Positions 42,294-52,193 of a stretch of 64,000 bases of DNA are shown here, piece after piece. A program made the position numbers and the translations under genes. How positions within the stretch are numbered: the stretch's first letter is position 1; the number at the start of each line of letters is the position of its first letter. The stretch comes from Exiguobacterium acetylicum DSM 20416 (GTDB taxonomy: Bacteria; Bacillota; Bacilli; Exiguobacteriales; Exiguobacteriaceae). The stretch is from NCBI RefSeq assembly GCF_000702605.1, contig NZ_JNIR01000001.1, forward strand, positions 2,036,501 to 2,100,500. The letters run 5' to 3'. The notes under the pieces are model-generated. The model saw nothing but the letters and a program-made list of their open reading frames with translations. It was not told the DNA's origin and ran no database searches.

Positions 42294-43694
42294 TCAAAAG
42301 ATGTACGGTGCCGGGTCCACTGCATTCGGTTGTCCGACCGCCCACTCTCCCTTATGCAATTCGAAATGCAGATGCGGTCCTGTCGACCAGCCGGTTGAGC
42401 CAAGCGTCCCGACCGTTTGACCTGGCATGACCGTTTGCCCCGCAGACACGCTGATCGAGTCGAGATGCGCATAAACGGTCGTATAGACCTGTCTGTCGAT
42501 CAAATGCGTCACCATGACGACATTTCCGTAACCGGTCGCACTACCGGCACGGAGGACGATCCCACCAGCTGCCGCATGAATCGGAGTTCCTTTCGCATTG
42601 ACGAGATCGATGCCCGTATGCAACTCCGGTTTCCCTGTCAATGGATTGTTCCGCGGACCAAATGGTGACGACACATAGCCTTTGACTGGTAAGTGGAACG
42701 GGCGACTCACATCAACATCAACACTCGTATCCGGTGTTGCACTTGGCGCCTCGATCTCAGGTACCGACGTCTCTGTTTTTGGTGTCTCTGCTTTCGGTGC
42801 CTCTCCTTGTTCCTCTTTCGCTGCTGCCTCTCGTGCAGCTTCAGCAGCTTTTGCGGCTTCCGCTTGACGTTTGGCTTCTGCTGCCCGTGCGGCTTCTTCC
42901 GCTTTGCGTTTCGCTTCTTCTTTTGCTTTCCGTTCCGCTTCTTGCAGGGCAATCAATTCATTTTGGATCAGACGACGCTGATCCGCGAGGATTTCCGCCT
43001 CTTCAGCTTTCGAGAACTGCTCTTGTTGTAGTTCCTTGACCTTCGTGTTCAACTGGACGACGAGCTTTCGCTTCAAGTCAGACTCCGCGATGATCCGCGT
43101 CTGAAGAACGAGTAACTTCCGTTGTTCCTGTTTCATGCTCTCCAGTAATAACGCTTGTTCCGAGCGCTGTTCATTCAGTTGCTTGACGTTCGCCTTATAG
43201 GCTTGCAAGACATTATCATCTTGCTTGATGATCTCGCTGACCGTACTGAAACGCGAAATCAAATCCCCGAAATCCTTTGCGTCGAGCAGGACCTCGATGT
43301 ATTTGACGTCTCCTTTTTGCTGGACGGCACGCAATCGGCTTCCGAGCAAATCTTCTTGCTGATGCAGTTCCTTCAACGTCTCGGAAATCGCTTCTTCCGT
43401 CAGACGTAATTGTTCCTTAGATGCAGCAACAGCCGCTTGTTGATCGGCTATTTTAAGCGCTAAATCATCCAAACGGCTGTTGACTTCATCCAGTTGCGCA
43501 CGGGCTTCCTTGCGCTCCTGTTTCGTCAAGATTAACTTCTCTGATGTCTGATTCTGTGATCGTTCCGTCTCTTTCAGACGGCTTTCGACCTCCTGTTGTT
43601 CCTTCAGCAAATCTTCTTTCGACGTGGCATCAACGGACACACTAGTTCCAATCAAAGCTAAGCTCAGGACGGCAGAATAGAATCGGACTTTCAT
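42294..43694 (-). CDS. murein hydrolase activator / M23 peptidase (EnvC-like)
   Basis: The secreted protein is 466 residues. It has a signal peptide (to about residue 23, ending SVDA), then about 230 residues of coiled coil in two blocks separated by a short hinge, an Ala/Glu/Lys-rich linker (repeats of AEAKRQAEAAKAAEAARE type), and a C-terminal M23 (LytM) domain with HTGIDLVNAKGTPIHAAAGG and the metal motif HLHFEL. The first Zn ligand region HTGIDL and HxH are both intact, so it may be an active endopeptidase, unlike degenerate E. coli EnvC. It lies immediately downstream of ftsEX, which suggests control by FtsX. Confidence 0.9.
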   Translation of the reverse strand: MKVRFYSAVLSLALIGTSVSVDATSKEDLLKEQQEVESRLKETERSQNQTSEKLILTKQERKEARAQLDEVNSRLDDLALKIADQQAAVAASKEQLRLTEEAISETLKELHQQEDLLGSRLRAVQQKGDVKYIEVLLDAKDFGDLISRFSTVSEIIKQDDNVLQAYKANVKQLNEQRSEQALLLESMKQEQRKLLVLQTRIIAESDLKRKLVVQLNTKVKELQQEQFSKAEEAEILADQRRLIQNELIALQEAERKAKEEAKRKAEEAARAAEAKRQAEAAKAAEAAREAAAKEEQGEAPKAETPKTETSVPEIEAPSATPDTSVDVDVSRPFHLPVKGYVSSPFGPRNNPLTGKPELHTGIDLVNAKGTPIHAAAGGIVLRAGSATGYGNVVMVTHLIDRQVYTTVYAHLDSISVSAGQTVMPGQTVGTLGSTGWSTGPHLHFELHKGEWAVGQPNAVDPAPYIF

Positions 43695-43734
43695 GAGAAG
43701 CATCTCTCCTCTATTTTATTTTTGAGTGAATCAC

Positions 43735-44634
43735 TTAAATCTTCAAGAAACGACCGAGTGATGTCGTAGATCCCCATACACCGATGAATGCACCGAGTCC
43801 GAGTAGGATCAAGACGACTTGTGCCGACAGTTCACCTGGTGGAATCAGCGAGAAGATTCCCGCATTCACGGTAGCAAGTTGCGGTTGGATCGCGTTGTAT
43901 GAGACTTCGTAACCGAAGTAGACGACGACGATCGGGATGATGGCACCTAATACGCCCATCAATAATCCTTCGACGAAGAACGGCGCACGGATGAATCCGT
44001 TTTTCGCTCCGACGAGGCGCATGATCTCGATTTCCCGGCGACGGGAGAAGATCGTGACTTTGATCGTGTTCGAAATGAGGAACATTGCCATGAATGTCAA
44101 TCCGACGATCAGGATGATTCCACCGATCCGAACTCCTTCAAGGAAGTTAAACATCTTTTTAACATAGTCCTTACCATATTCGACACTATCTACATTTTCC
44201 ATTTTTTTGATGGAATTTGCAAGTGTTTCTGTCTCTTTTGGTGAGGTAGCTTTGACGATATATCGGTCGTGAAGTGGATTATCCTTTTCAACCGACTGAT
44301 AGGCTTGTGAGCCTTCGCCAAGTTGCTCCTTGAAGCGGTCCAGTTCTTCTTCTTTCGAACTATAACGAACAGAGTTGACACCCGGCATCTGCTTGAGGGA
44401 GTCACCCACTGCATCAATCTTCGACTGGTCTGCTTCCCGTTCGACGAACACTTGGATTTCAACGTCTTTTTCGACGTTATCGGAAATCTTGTTGACGTTG
44501 AACATGAGCATTGCGAATATTCCTACGAGAAGTAAAGTGACGGTAACAGCACTGACAGAAGCGAATGTCATCCAGCCGTTCCGGACGAGACCTTTTGCCC
44601 CTTCCCGTAAATGACGGAATCCATTAAACTTCAT
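43735..44634 (-). CDS. ftsX: cell division protein FtsX
   Basis: FtsX is the membrane part of the FtsEX complex, which activates cell-wall hydrolases. The 299-residue protein has one N-terminal membrane segment (about 20-42), a large extracellular domain (about 45-170) and three C-terminal membrane segments (about 175-200, 225-250, 270-290). It overlaps ftsE by 11 nt. Confidence 0.95.
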   Translation of the reverse strand: MKFNGFRHLREGAKGLVRNGWMTFASVSAVTVTLLLVGIFAMLMFNVNKISDNVEKDVEIQVFVEREADQSKIDAVGDSLKQMPGVNSVRYSSKEEELDRFKEQLGEGSQAYQSVEKDNPLHDRYIVKATSPKETETLANSIKKMENVDSVEYGKDYVKKMFNFLEGVRIGGIILIVGLTFMAMFLISNTIKVTIFSRRREIEIMRLVGAKNGFIRAPFFVEGLLMGVLGAIIPIVVVYFGYEVSYNAIQPQLATVNAGIFSLIPPGELSAQVVLILLGLGAFIGVWGSTTSLGRFLKI

Positions 44635-45310
44635 AGCCGTACATTCCTTTCTCTTCGTCTCGGACGATTTTTCCTCCGTCGATCGCTAAGACACGATGAC
44701 GCATCTTGTTAACGATGTCTCGGTTATGTGTCGCCATTACGACCGTTGTCCCACGGCGATAAATTTCTTCGAATACTTCCATGATCTCCCATGCTGTATC
44801 CGGGTCCAGGTTCCCAGTCGGCTCATCGGCGATGACGAGTGACGGACGATTGACGATGGCTCTCGCGATCGAGATCCGTTGTTGTTCGCCCCCAGATAAT
44901 TCGTCCGGATAGTTGCGCTCTTTATGTTTGAGCTTCACGAGATCGAGAACCTCGAGGACTTTCTTCCGGATTTGTGATTTGTCTTCTCCTACAACTTCTA
45001 GCGCGAAGGCGACATTTTCATAAACCGTCAATGACGGGAGTAGTTTGAAATCTTGGAAGATGACGCCGATTTGGCGACGAAGTTCGGGGATTTGACGGTT
45101 CTTCAGCTTACCGACTTCGATTCCTTTAAATAAAAATGAACCGCTCGTTGGTTTCTCTTCGCGGTACATCATTTTCATAAATGTTGATTTACCCGCACCC
45201 GACGGACCGACGATATAGACGAATTCGCCTTGATTGATCGTCAAATCGACCTCACGGAGTGCCGTGACGCCGTTCGGATAAATCTTACTGATTCGTTGCA
45301 TCTTGATCAC
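44624..45310 (-). CDS. ftsE: cell division ATP-binding protein FtsE
   Basis: FtsE is the ATPase that drives FtsX. It has Walker A GPSGAGKSTFMK (about 33-44), signature LSGGEQQRISIARA and Walker B VIADEPTGNLD. I chose the GTG at 45310 (VIKMQRISKIYPNG..), which gives 228 residues and aligns with the Bacillus start MIEMKEVYKAYPNG; a GTG at 45319 sits almost on top of the AAGGA ribosome site. A TATAAT -10 lies at 45379-45374 upstream. Confidence 0.95.
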   Translation of the reverse strand: MIKMQRISKIYPNGVTALREVDLTINQGEFVYIVGPSGAGKSTFMKMMYREEKPTSGSFLFKGIEVGKLKNRQIPELRRQIGVIFQDFKLLPSLTVYENVAFALEVVGEDKSQIRKKVLEVLDLVKLKHKERNYPDELSGGEQQRISIARAIVNRPSLVIADEPTGNLDPDTAWEIMEVFEEIYRRGTTVVMATHNRDIVNKMRHRVLAIDGGKIVRDEEKGMYGYEV

Positions 45311-45437
45311 GTACTTCACATCCTTATTTATTTACTGATGCTGATGGATAGGTCTAAAAACCTACCGACCACCATTATAACAGGGACAAAATTGAACGCA
45401 CATTACAATCAAATGTCATTTCAGGCGATTATACCAT

Positions 45438-45482
45438 AAAAAAGAGGCACGAATGACGAACACGTGTCGTGTGTGTCATCTC
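45438..45482 (-). terminator. terminator after the cytochrome c gene
   Basis: GATGACACACACG..ACGTGTTCGTCATTC with a mismatch or bulge, followed by CGTGCCTCTTTTTT on the minus strand. Confidence 0.65.
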
Positions 45483-45503
45483 GTACCCCATCATATCCCA
45501 TAA

Positions 45504-45875
45504 TTACTTTTTATCAGCGAGCCAGTCGGCAACGGCAACGATTTCTTCATCCTCTTTCAAGAGTCCGGCAGGCATTTGCCCTTTCCCGTTCTTGATGATT
45601 TCCTGGATTTCTTCTGAAGAATACTTCGAGCCGACCTTCGTCAGGTTCGGTCCGACGTTCCCTTCAAGGTTGTTCCCGTGACACGATGCACAGTTGTTCG
45701 CGAAGATTTTTTCCGCATCGACGGCTGTTTCCGTCTTCGACGAATCATCGTTCATCGTCGACTCTTCCTTCGTACTTGACGAATCGCTAGAGCTTGAATC
45801 GTCACTGCCGCCACACGCCCCGAGCGCAAGCGTTGTTCCTAAACCTAACGCAAGTAACAAGTTTTTCAGCTTCAT
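45504..45875 (-). CDS. cccB: cytochrome c-551 lipoprotein
   Basis: This is a small membrane-anchored c-type cytochrome of 123 residues. The lipoprotein signal ends LALGAC (Cys20). A Ser/Asp/Glu-rich linker follows, then a class I cytochrome c domain with the haem motif CASCHG (about 67-72) and the axial Met in GQMPAG. It carries electrons on the outer face of the membrane, probably to a terminal oxidase. The position near prfB and the YitT gene is that of B. subtilis cccB. Confidence 0.93.
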   Translation of the reverse strand: MKLKNLLLALGLGTTLALGACGGSDDSSSSDSSSTKEESTMNDDSSKTETAVDAEKIFANNCASCHGNNLEGNVGPNLTKVGSKYSSEEIQEIIKNGKGQMPAGLLKEDEEIVAVADWLADKK

Positions 45876-45990
45876 CCGGATATCCCCCTCTTGTAAGTAT
45901 CTGCAAAAACACTTCTGACCTAGTTAGAGTATAACCGTTATCCGGAAGAGTTAAGCGTGATTTCACAAAAACTTCACGAGTTCGGAACAA

Positions 45991-46860
45991 TTACGGCACA
46001 TTCCGGTAACGTTTATCATCGGTAAAACCGAGACCGAGCACTTCGTGGGCTTCACTGACGACGAGAAACGCCGACGGATCGATGTGTTTGACGATCTCTT
46101 TGAGCGTCGTGATCTCCCCTTGGCGAACGACGACCATCAGCATCGGTTTCCGTGTCCGTGTGAACGCACCTGCTGCCTCGATCTCCGTCGCCCCGCGATC
46201 GAGCGTCTCGAAGATTTCCTTCACTAACGCTTCCCGTTGATCGGAAATGATATAGGCGAGCTTGTCGTTCGTGATCCCGAGCTGGACGACGTCGATCATC
46301 TTGATCGTGATGAACAAGGCGACGAGCGCATACAATCCGATCTCGAGCGAGAAGATCGTCGCCGCACTGATGACGATCGTTCCGTCGAGCAAGGCAATAC
46401 AGAGATGGAGCGGCAACTTGGTGAAGCGATGCAAAATTTGCGCGATCAAATCCATTCCCCCGGTCGACGCCCGGCCCCGGAAGATCAGACCGAGTCCGAT
46501 TCCGACACCGGCACCGCCGAAAATCGCGGCAAGCATCGGATTCATCGTCGCAGCCGGAACATCGAACCGCTCATACACGAGGATGACAACCGGTAAAAAG
46601 ATTGAACCGACGAGTGATTTGACACCAAACCCCATCCCGAGGATCATCCAACCGATCGCTAGTAAGACAACGTTCGCGACGAGTTGGAATAACCCGGGCG
46701 AGATCCCAAACAAATCGTTCAAGACGATCGATAAGCCACTGACGCCTCCTGAGGCGAGTTGATTCGGTGCTAAAAATAAACTAAAGGCACTTGCGACGAA
46801 CAAGGACCCGATTAACAAATACGCATAATCGCGCACGACTTCCTGACGTGTCGATGTCAT
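45991..46860 (-). CDS. YitT family membrane protein (YvjA-like)
   Basis: The 289-residue protein has five or six membrane segments in the first 185 residues (AYLLIGSLFVASAFSLFL, the GGVSGLSIVL and STGGMDLIAQIL motifs) and a C-terminal soluble DUF2179 domain (about 200-285). B. subtilis YvjA, in the same neighbourhood of cccB and prfB, belongs here. The transported substrate, if any, is unknown. Confidence 0.88.
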   Translation of the reverse strand: MTSTRQEVVRDYAYLLIGSLFVASAFSLFLAPNQLASGGVSGLSIVLNDLFGISPGLFQLVANVVLLAIGWMILGMGFGVKSLVGSIFLPVVILVYERFDVPAATMNPMLAAIFGGAGVGIGLGLIFRGRASTGGMDLIAQILHRFTKLPLHLCIALLDGTIVISAATIFSLEIGLYALVALFITIKMIDVVQLGITNDKLAYIISDQREALVKEIFETLDRGATEIEAAGAFTRTRKPMLMVVVRQGEITTLKEIVKHIDPSAFLVVSEAHEVLGLGFTDDKRYRNVP

Positions 46861-46957
46861 GACATTCCATTTCCCCTTATCGATTGATTCTCGTGTTTCA
46901 TTTTAGCGGAAAAGTCAGACAACGACTAGATAGGCGGAACAACTCACAGTGTTCCCT

Positions 46958-47461
46958 TTATACCGCACTAAAGGGCGGACTATAGCGGACGATGCCGCTA
47001 ACACCGCGCAACCCATTTCGTTCAAGCGCAAGGACGAGAAAGACCTCTGGCGGAACGGGGAACGGTGGGTGAATATCATAGTCGATCGCCCGTTCGAAAC
47101 CGAACTGTGGATAGTAGCTGTCGTGACCGAGCACGACGATGTGTGATTCACCGGCGTCCCGCGCATCCTCAATCACTTGACGGATCAATTCGGAACCAAT
47201 TCCTTTTCGTTGCCAGACCGGCCGGACGCCGACTGGTGCTAAAGCAAGCGACGGAATGTCATCGATATGGATCCGGCTTAAGAGGACGTGTCCGACGATT
47301 TCTCCTTTATCAGTTACCGAGACGCGACCGAAGACCGGTTGCGCTGCTTCATCCTCGCGTAAGGCATCGACGAGGTTTGCCTCGTTCGGTTGTTCGAATG
47401 CCGCTTCGTGAACGAGCCGGATTCCCGCTGCATCCTTGAAGCCTTCTTTACGAATGATCAT
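46958..47461 (-). CDS. GNAT family N-acetyltransferase (YhbS-like)
   Basis: The 167-residue protein has the GNAT acetyl-CoA pyrophosphate-binding motif VWQRKGIGSELIRQVIEDAR (about 82-101) and the typical VLGHDSYYPQFGFERA stretch of the YhbS subgroup. It starts where the methyltransferase ends (shared base), so the two are cotranscribed. The acceptor is unknown. Confidence 0.88.
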   Translation of the reverse strand: MIIRKEGFKDAAGIRLVHEAAFEQPNEANLVDALREDEAAQPVFGRVSVTDKGEIVGHVLLSRIHIDDIPSLALAPVGVRPVWQRKGIGSELIRQVIEDARDAGESHIVVLGHDSYYPQFGFERAIDYDIHPPFPVPPEVFLVLALERNGLRGVSGIVRYSPPFSAV

Positions 47462-48228
47462 CAGATATTGCTCCCTTCGAGTGGTTTTGTTGCAAGAAGC
47501 GTAAATTCCTTCGGAATGTTCTCACCGTTCCAGCCCCGATGCTCATCGAATCGCTTTAATGTGAAACCTGTTCGCAGGACACCGTTTAAGATTTCGCTCA
47601 GTGTAAAATAGCGGACGGAGACATCCGGAAAATCGACTTGCTCCTCGTCCGTAAAGTGCGTCTTATATGCCAAGTCACCCGCCTGTACCGCTTGATCGAA
47701 ATAACACGGTTTATACGTCAAGTCCGTATCAATCCAGCGTCCGACCGGATGAAAGTCACTCAGGATCAACTGTCCACCGGGCTTCAACATTGTAAAGAGA
47801 ATCTGCAGAAAACGCTCGAGATCAGCAAAATAATGCAAAATCCCACCTTCTAAGTAGAGGATATCAAATGTCTCGCTGTATCGCTCAAGGTCGATTGCAT
47901 AGAGATCGCCGACGACATACTCAATCTTTGTTCCAGCAGCATGGGCGAGTTCTAGCGCGTACCGCGCATTCTCCTCCGAGATATCGAACACCGTGACGTC
48001 TGCCCCGAGTAACGCTAACGGCACCGTCTTGCGTCCGTTCGAACCACAGATGTTCGCGATCGTCTTCCCGGCTACGTCTTCGAGATGACGACGATGTTTC
48101 TTCAGGCTTGCGGCTGGATCTTGTTTGATGATCGCAGCATATTCCGCCGGTGTTCCGTCGCGTTTCTCCCAAAATTCATACGCCCGGTACTCCCACGCTT
48201 GTTTGTTGATCCGACTTTGCTCCTGCAT
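47461..48228 (-). CDS. class I SAM-dependent methyltransferase
   Basis: The 255-residue protein has the SAM-binding motif I in TIANICGSNGRKTVPLALLGADVTVFDIS, an unusual form with SNGRKT in place of a plain GxGxG, then an acidic strand-end VFDIS and motif III ILYLEGGILHYF. A GGQLILSDFHP motif is also present. I chose the start at 48228 after AAAGGGGGAA. It is cotranscribed with the acetyltransferase. The substrate is unknown. Confidence 0.85.
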   Translation of the reverse strand: MQEQSRINKQAWEYRAYEFWEKRDGTPAEYAAIIKQDPAASLKKHRRHLEDVAGKTIANICGSNGRKTVPLALLGADVTVFDISEENARYALELAHAAGTKIEYVVGDLYAIDLERYSETFDILYLEGGILHYFADLERFLQILFTMLKPGGQLILSDFHPVGRWIDTDLTYKPCYFDQAVQAGDLAYKTHFTDEEQVDFPDVSVRYFTLSEILNGVLRTGFTLKRFDEHRGWNGENIPKEFTLLATKPLEGSNI

Positions 48229-48249
48229 CACTGTTCCCCCTTTGACGGT

Positions 48250-48281
48250 CAAAAAACCAGTCGAACATCGTCCGACTGGTT
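48250..48281 (-). terminator. terminator of prfB
   Basis: AACCAGTCG, loop, CGACTGGTT, then TTTTT on the minus strand. Confidence 0.9.
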
Positions 48282-48288
48282 GGTTGTC

Positions 48289-49389
48289 TTACATATTCAT
48301 GAGACGGAGGTACGCATCGATGAAGCCCATGATGTCACCATCCATTGCTCCTTGTGTGTTCCCGACTTCATAGTTCGTCCGGTGATCCTTGACCATGCTG
48401 TATGGGTGGAAGACGTACGAACGGATTTGGCTACCCCATGCGATATCCGATTTTTCACCACGGATCTCGTCGAGTTTCTTTTGCTGCTCTTCGATTTCGC
48501 GTTGATAAAGTTTCGCTTTCAACATCTTCATTGCCGCTTCACGGTTTTTGATCTGCGACCGTTCTTGTTGACAGGAGACGACGACGCCTGTCGGAACATG
48601 TGTGATCCGGACAGCCGAGTCCGTCGTATTGATGTGCTGACCACCGGCACCAGAGGCACGGTACGTATCGATCCGTAAATCTTCCGTACGGACTTCGATG
48701 TCGATGTCATCGTTGAATTCCGGCATAACGTCACACGAGACGAACGATGTATGACGGCGACCTGACGAGTCAAATGGTGAAATCCGGACTAAACGATGGA
48801 TCCCTTTTTCGGCTTTTAAGTATCCATAGGCATTGTGCCCTTGAATACGGAGCGTGACTGATTTGACACCCGCTTCATCACCCGGTTGGTAGTCCATCGT
48901 TTCGACTTTCCAGCCTTGCTTGTCGCAGAAACGTTGGTACATCCGGAGAAGCATCGATGCCCAGTCTTGCGACTCGGTCCCACCCGCACCTGGGTGTAAC
49001 TCGAGGATCGCGTTGTTCGCGTCATATTCGCCGTTTAAGAGGATTTGAAGTTCGAAGTCTTCGAACTTCTTCTTGAGATCGCCAAGTTCTGACTCGAGCT
49101 CTTCTTGAAGATCCGCATCCGGCTCTTCCTTGATCAATTCGTACGTCAAGGCGACGTTCTCATGACCTGCTTCGAGTTCTTTGTATTTGTCGACCATCGC
49201 TTTTAAGCCGTTCGACTCATCGATGACTTTTTGTGCCGATTCCTGGTTGTTCCAGAAGTCTGGGTACGTCATCTCATTTTCAAGTTCTTCGATCCGGGCA
49301 ATCTTCGACTCGAGGTCGAGTGATGCCTTATATTCGTCGAGTTTCTTTTCCATCCACTCGGCGGTGTTGCGAATTTCTGCTAATTCCAT
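48289..49389 (-). CDS. prfB: peptide chain release factor 2
   Basis: RF2 releases proteins at UAA and UGA. The 366-residue protein has the stop-codon reading region around [13 protein letters not shown] and the peptidyl-tRNA hydrolysis motif GAGGQHIN. Most strikingly, the reading frame is continuous through [12 protein letters not shown] (CTC GAC CTC), where Bacillus and E. coli have the CUU UGA C frameshift site. This RF2 gene therefore has no autoregulatory frameshift. I chose the ATG at 49389 (MELAEIR) after GAAGGTGG; a GTG lies 9 nt upstream. Confidence 0.97.
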   Translation of the reverse strand: MELAEIRNTAEWMEKKLDEYKASLDLESKIARIEELENEMTYPDFWNNQESAQKVIDESNGLKAMVDKYKELEAGHENVALTYELIKEEPDADLQEELESELGDLKKKFEDFELQILLNGEYDANNAILELHPGAGGTESQDWASMLLRMYQRFCDKQGWKVETMDYQPGDEAGVKSVTLRIQGHNAYGYLKAEKGIHRLVRISPFDSSGRRHTSFVSCDVMPEFNDDIDIEVRTEDLRIDTYRASGAGGQHINTTDSAVRITHVPTGVVVSCQQERSQIKNREAAMKMLKAKLYQREIEEQQKKLDEIRGEKSDIAWGSQIRSYVFHPYSMVKDHRTNYEVGNTQGAMDGDIMGFIDAYLRLMNM

Positions 49390-49410
49390 GTGTTCCACCT
49401 TCTCTTTCCG

Positions 49411-49438
49411 TGAAAAGAGGCAGGAATCTCCTGCCTCT
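49411..49438 (-). terminator. terminator between secA and prfB
   Basis: GAGGCAGGA-GAT-TCCTGCCTC followed by TTTT on the minus strand. It is moderately strong; some readthrough into prfB is likely as no other promoter is seen. Confidence 0.75.
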
Positions 49439-49457
49439 CTTTCAGTCGATTCATCAC

Positions 49458-51977
49458 TTATGCCTGACGGCCGTGACAGTTCTTATATTTCTTACCGGAT
49501 CCACACCAGCACGGATCGTTGCGTCCGATTTGGTCGTTTGGATTTTTCCTGACCGGCTTTTTCTTGACCGCTTTGTCTTCCTTACCCGAAACGGCGACTT
49601 CGTCTTGAACAACTTTTTCGCGTTTGAGGTTTGGATCGAGATCTGCCCGAAGGACGAATTGTGTCACTTCTTCAGCAATCGCAGCGTTCATCGCATCAAA
49701 CATCATCGAACCTTCCGATTGGTATTCACGGAGCGGATCGTTTTGACCGTATGCCCGGAGGTGAATCCCTTCACGGAGTTGATCCATTTGATCGATATGG
49801 TTCATCCAGTGTTGGTCAACGGCACGAAGAACGATGACTTTTTCGAACTCATCAAATGCTTCGGCTGGTACTTCTGACCGTTTGTGCTCATAGTGTGCGA
49901 ATGTCCGCTCTTTGAGCAACTCGATGATTTCTTCGCGTTCTTTTCCGAAGAGGTCGCTTTCCGTGACCTTCTCTTCGATTGCAAGCGTCTGATTTGCCCA
50001 CTCCGCAAGCGCACCGATGCTCCACTCTTCCGGGACGAACTCGACCGGCGTGTACTGATGGACGCCTGCTTCGATCGTCTGCTCGATCATCGGACGGACG
50101 ATATCTGACACGGAACCCGCATCGAGAATCGCTGCCCGGTCCGCGTACATGACTTTCCGTTGGTCTGCCATGACGTTATCGTAGCCGAGGACTTGTTTCC
50201 GCGCATCAAAGTTGTTGCCTTCGACGCGTTTTTGAGCCGATTCAACGGCACGAGACACCATCCGGCTCTCGATTGGTTGCGAATCATCCATTCCGAGACG
50301 ATCCATCATCGATTGCAACGAATCGGAACCGAAACGACGCATCAATTCATCTTCAAGTGACAGATAGAATTGTGATGCCCCTGGATCTCCTTGACGACCA
50401 GCACGACCACGGAGCTGGTTATCAATCCGGCGTGATTCGTGACGTTCTGTCCCGAGGATGAAGAGACCGCCTTTATCTAAGACACCTTCACCAAGCTTGA
50501 TGTCGGTACCACGACCGGCCATGTTCGTTGCGATCGTGACCGAGTTCGCTTGACCGGCGTTCTCGATGATTTCCGCTTCACGTGCGTGGTTTTTCGCGTT
50601 CAAGACTTCGTGACGGATGCCACGTTTCTTGAGGATGTTGCTGAGCAACTCTGACGTCTCGACGGCAACCGTACCGACGAGGACAGGCTGTCCTTCGCGG
50701 TGGGCACGTTCGATTTCGTCTGCGACAGCAGCGAACTTCCCGTTCATCGTTTTGAAGATTAAGTCCGGCATATCGTTTCGGACGACGGGTTTGTTCGTCG
50801 GCACCGGTACGACATGCATGTTGTAGATGTTACGGAACTCTTCTTCCTCCGTCTTCGCTGTACCCGTCATCCCAGCAAGCTTCGTATACATCCGGAAGAA
50901 GTTTTGGTACGTGATCGTCGCAAGCGTCATCGATTCGCGTTGAATCTCGACGCCTTCCTTCGCTTCGATCGCTTGGTGCAGACCTTCTGAGTAACGACGC
51001 CCTTCCATGACACGACCTGTGAACTGGTCGATGATCATGACTTCGTCTTCACGAACCATATAGTCGACGTCGCGATGCATGACGGCGTTTGCCCGCAGTG
51101 CGAGGCTCAAATGATGGTTGAGTGAGACGTGCTCAAGTCCGAACAGGTTATCGATGCCGAAGTATTTCTCAGCCCGGTCGATCCCTTGCTCCGTCAACAG
51201 AACACTTTTCGTTTTGATGTCGACTGTGTAGTCTTCATCTGCTTTCATGATTTTTGCGAATGCATCCGCTTGCGAATAGAGCGCTGTCGATTTCTCGGCA
51301 GACCCTGAGATGATGAGTGGTGTCCGTGCTTCATCGACGAGGATCGAGTCAACTTCATCGACGACAGCGTAATGGAGCGGTCGTTGTACACGGTCTTCTT
51401 TATAGAGGACCATGTTGTCACGCAAGTAGTCGAAACCGAACTCGTTGTTCGTTCCGTACGTGATGTCACAGCTATAGGCTGCTTGTTTCTCCTGACGCGA
51501 CATGCTTGAGAGGTTCAAGCCGACCGATAGACCAAGTGCCGCATAAAGAGGCTCCATGATGTCACGGTCACGTTTTGCGAGATATTCGTTGACGGTAACG
51601 ACGTGAACGCCGTTGCCAGCGAGGGCATTCAAATAAACAGGGAGTGTCGCAACAAGCGTCTTACCTTCCCCGGTTTTCATTTCGGCGATGTCCCCGTTGT
51701 GCAGGACATATCCACCAATCAACTGAACGCGGTAGTGGCGCATGCCGAGAACGCGTGTCGAAACCTCGCGACAGACCGCGAAAGCTTCCGGTAAAATATC
51801 ATCTAAGTCTTCTCCGTTAGCAAGACGCTCACGGAATTCAACGACTTTTCCTTCAAGTTCTTGATCCGATAACGCACCGATTTGTGTCTCGAATGCTTCT
51901 ACAGCGTCTGCTGCTTTTTCGGCTTTCTTCAGGACACGTTTCGTTGGTGCAAATAATTCTTTTAGAAAATTAGCCAT
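49458..51977 (-). CDS. secA: preprotein translocase ATPase SecA
   Basis: SecA drives proteins through SecYEG. The 839-residue protein has nucleotide-binding motif [11 protein letters not shown] (Walker A, about 103-113), DEVDSIL, the conserved [10 protein letters not shown] and [11 protein letters not shown], a helical scaffold, and the C-terminal zinc-binding tail [13 protein letters not shown]. It starts after AAGGGGACTG. Confidence 0.98.
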   Translation of the reverse strand: MANFLKELFAPTKRVLKKAEKAADAVEAFETQIGALSDQELEGKVVEFRERLANGEDLDDILPEAFAVCREVSTRVLGMRHYRVQLIGGYVLHNGDIAEMKTGEGKTLVATLPVYLNALAGNGVHVVTVNEYLAKRDRDIMEPLYAALGLSVGLNLSSMSRQEKQAAYSCDITYGTNNEFGFDYLRDNMVLYKEDRVQRPLHYAVVDEVDSILVDEARTPLIISGSAEKSTALYSQADAFAKIMKADEDYTVDIKTKSVLLTEQGIDRAEKYFGIDNLFGLEHVSLNHHLSLALRANAVMHRDVDYMVREDEVMIIDQFTGRVMEGRRYSEGLHQAIEAKEGVEIQRESMTLATITYQNFFRMYTKLAGMTGTAKTEEEEFRNIYNMHVVPVPTNKPVVRNDMPDLIFKTMNGKFAAVADEIERAHREGQPVLVGTVAVETSELLSNILKKRGIRHEVLNAKNHAREAEIIENAGQANSVTIATNMAGRGTDIKLGEGVLDKGGLFILGTERHESRRIDNQLRGRAGRQGDPGASQFYLSLEDELMRRFGSDSLQSMMDRLGMDDSQPIESRMVSRAVESAQKRVEGNNFDARKQVLGYDNVMADQRKVMYADRAAILDAGSVSDIVRPMIEQTIEAGVHQYTPVEFVPEEWSIGALAEWANQTLAIEEKVTESDLFGKEREEIIELLKERTFAHYEHKRSEVPAEAFDEFEKVIVLRAVDQHWMNHIDQMDQLREGIHLRAYGQNDPLREYQSEGSMMFDAMNAAIAEEVTQFVLRADLDPNLKREKVVQDEVAVSGKEDKAVKKKPVRKNPNDQIGRNDPCWCGSGKKYKNCHGRQA

Positions 51978-52044
51978 GCCTTACAGTCCCCTTACTTCGA
52001 ACGATTCTTTGAACGAACAGAATTCCGAGATTTTTCCTTTATTC

Positions 52045-52073
52045 AGTGTACCGAATACGACGTCAAATTTCAA
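52045..52073 (-). promoter_or_regulatory. sigma-A promoter of secA
   Basis: TTGAAA (52073-52068), 17 nt, TACACT (52050-52045) on the minus strand, about 65 nt upstream of the start codon. Confidence 0.7.
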
Positions 52074-52151
52074 CAAGCGGACCAAGCAGCGGTCTCGGTC
52101 TTTTGTCATAAAGCAAACGTATCGTGTTTAAAAATAGTTTTCCATCATATC

Positions 52152-52183
52152 AAAAAGGGACCCGCCCGTAAGAGCGAGTCCCT
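52152..52183 (-). terminator. terminator of hpf
   Basis: AGGGACTCGC, loop, GGCGGGTCCCT, then TTTT on the minus strand. Confidence 0.85.
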
Positions 52184-52193
52184 GTTGCATTCA

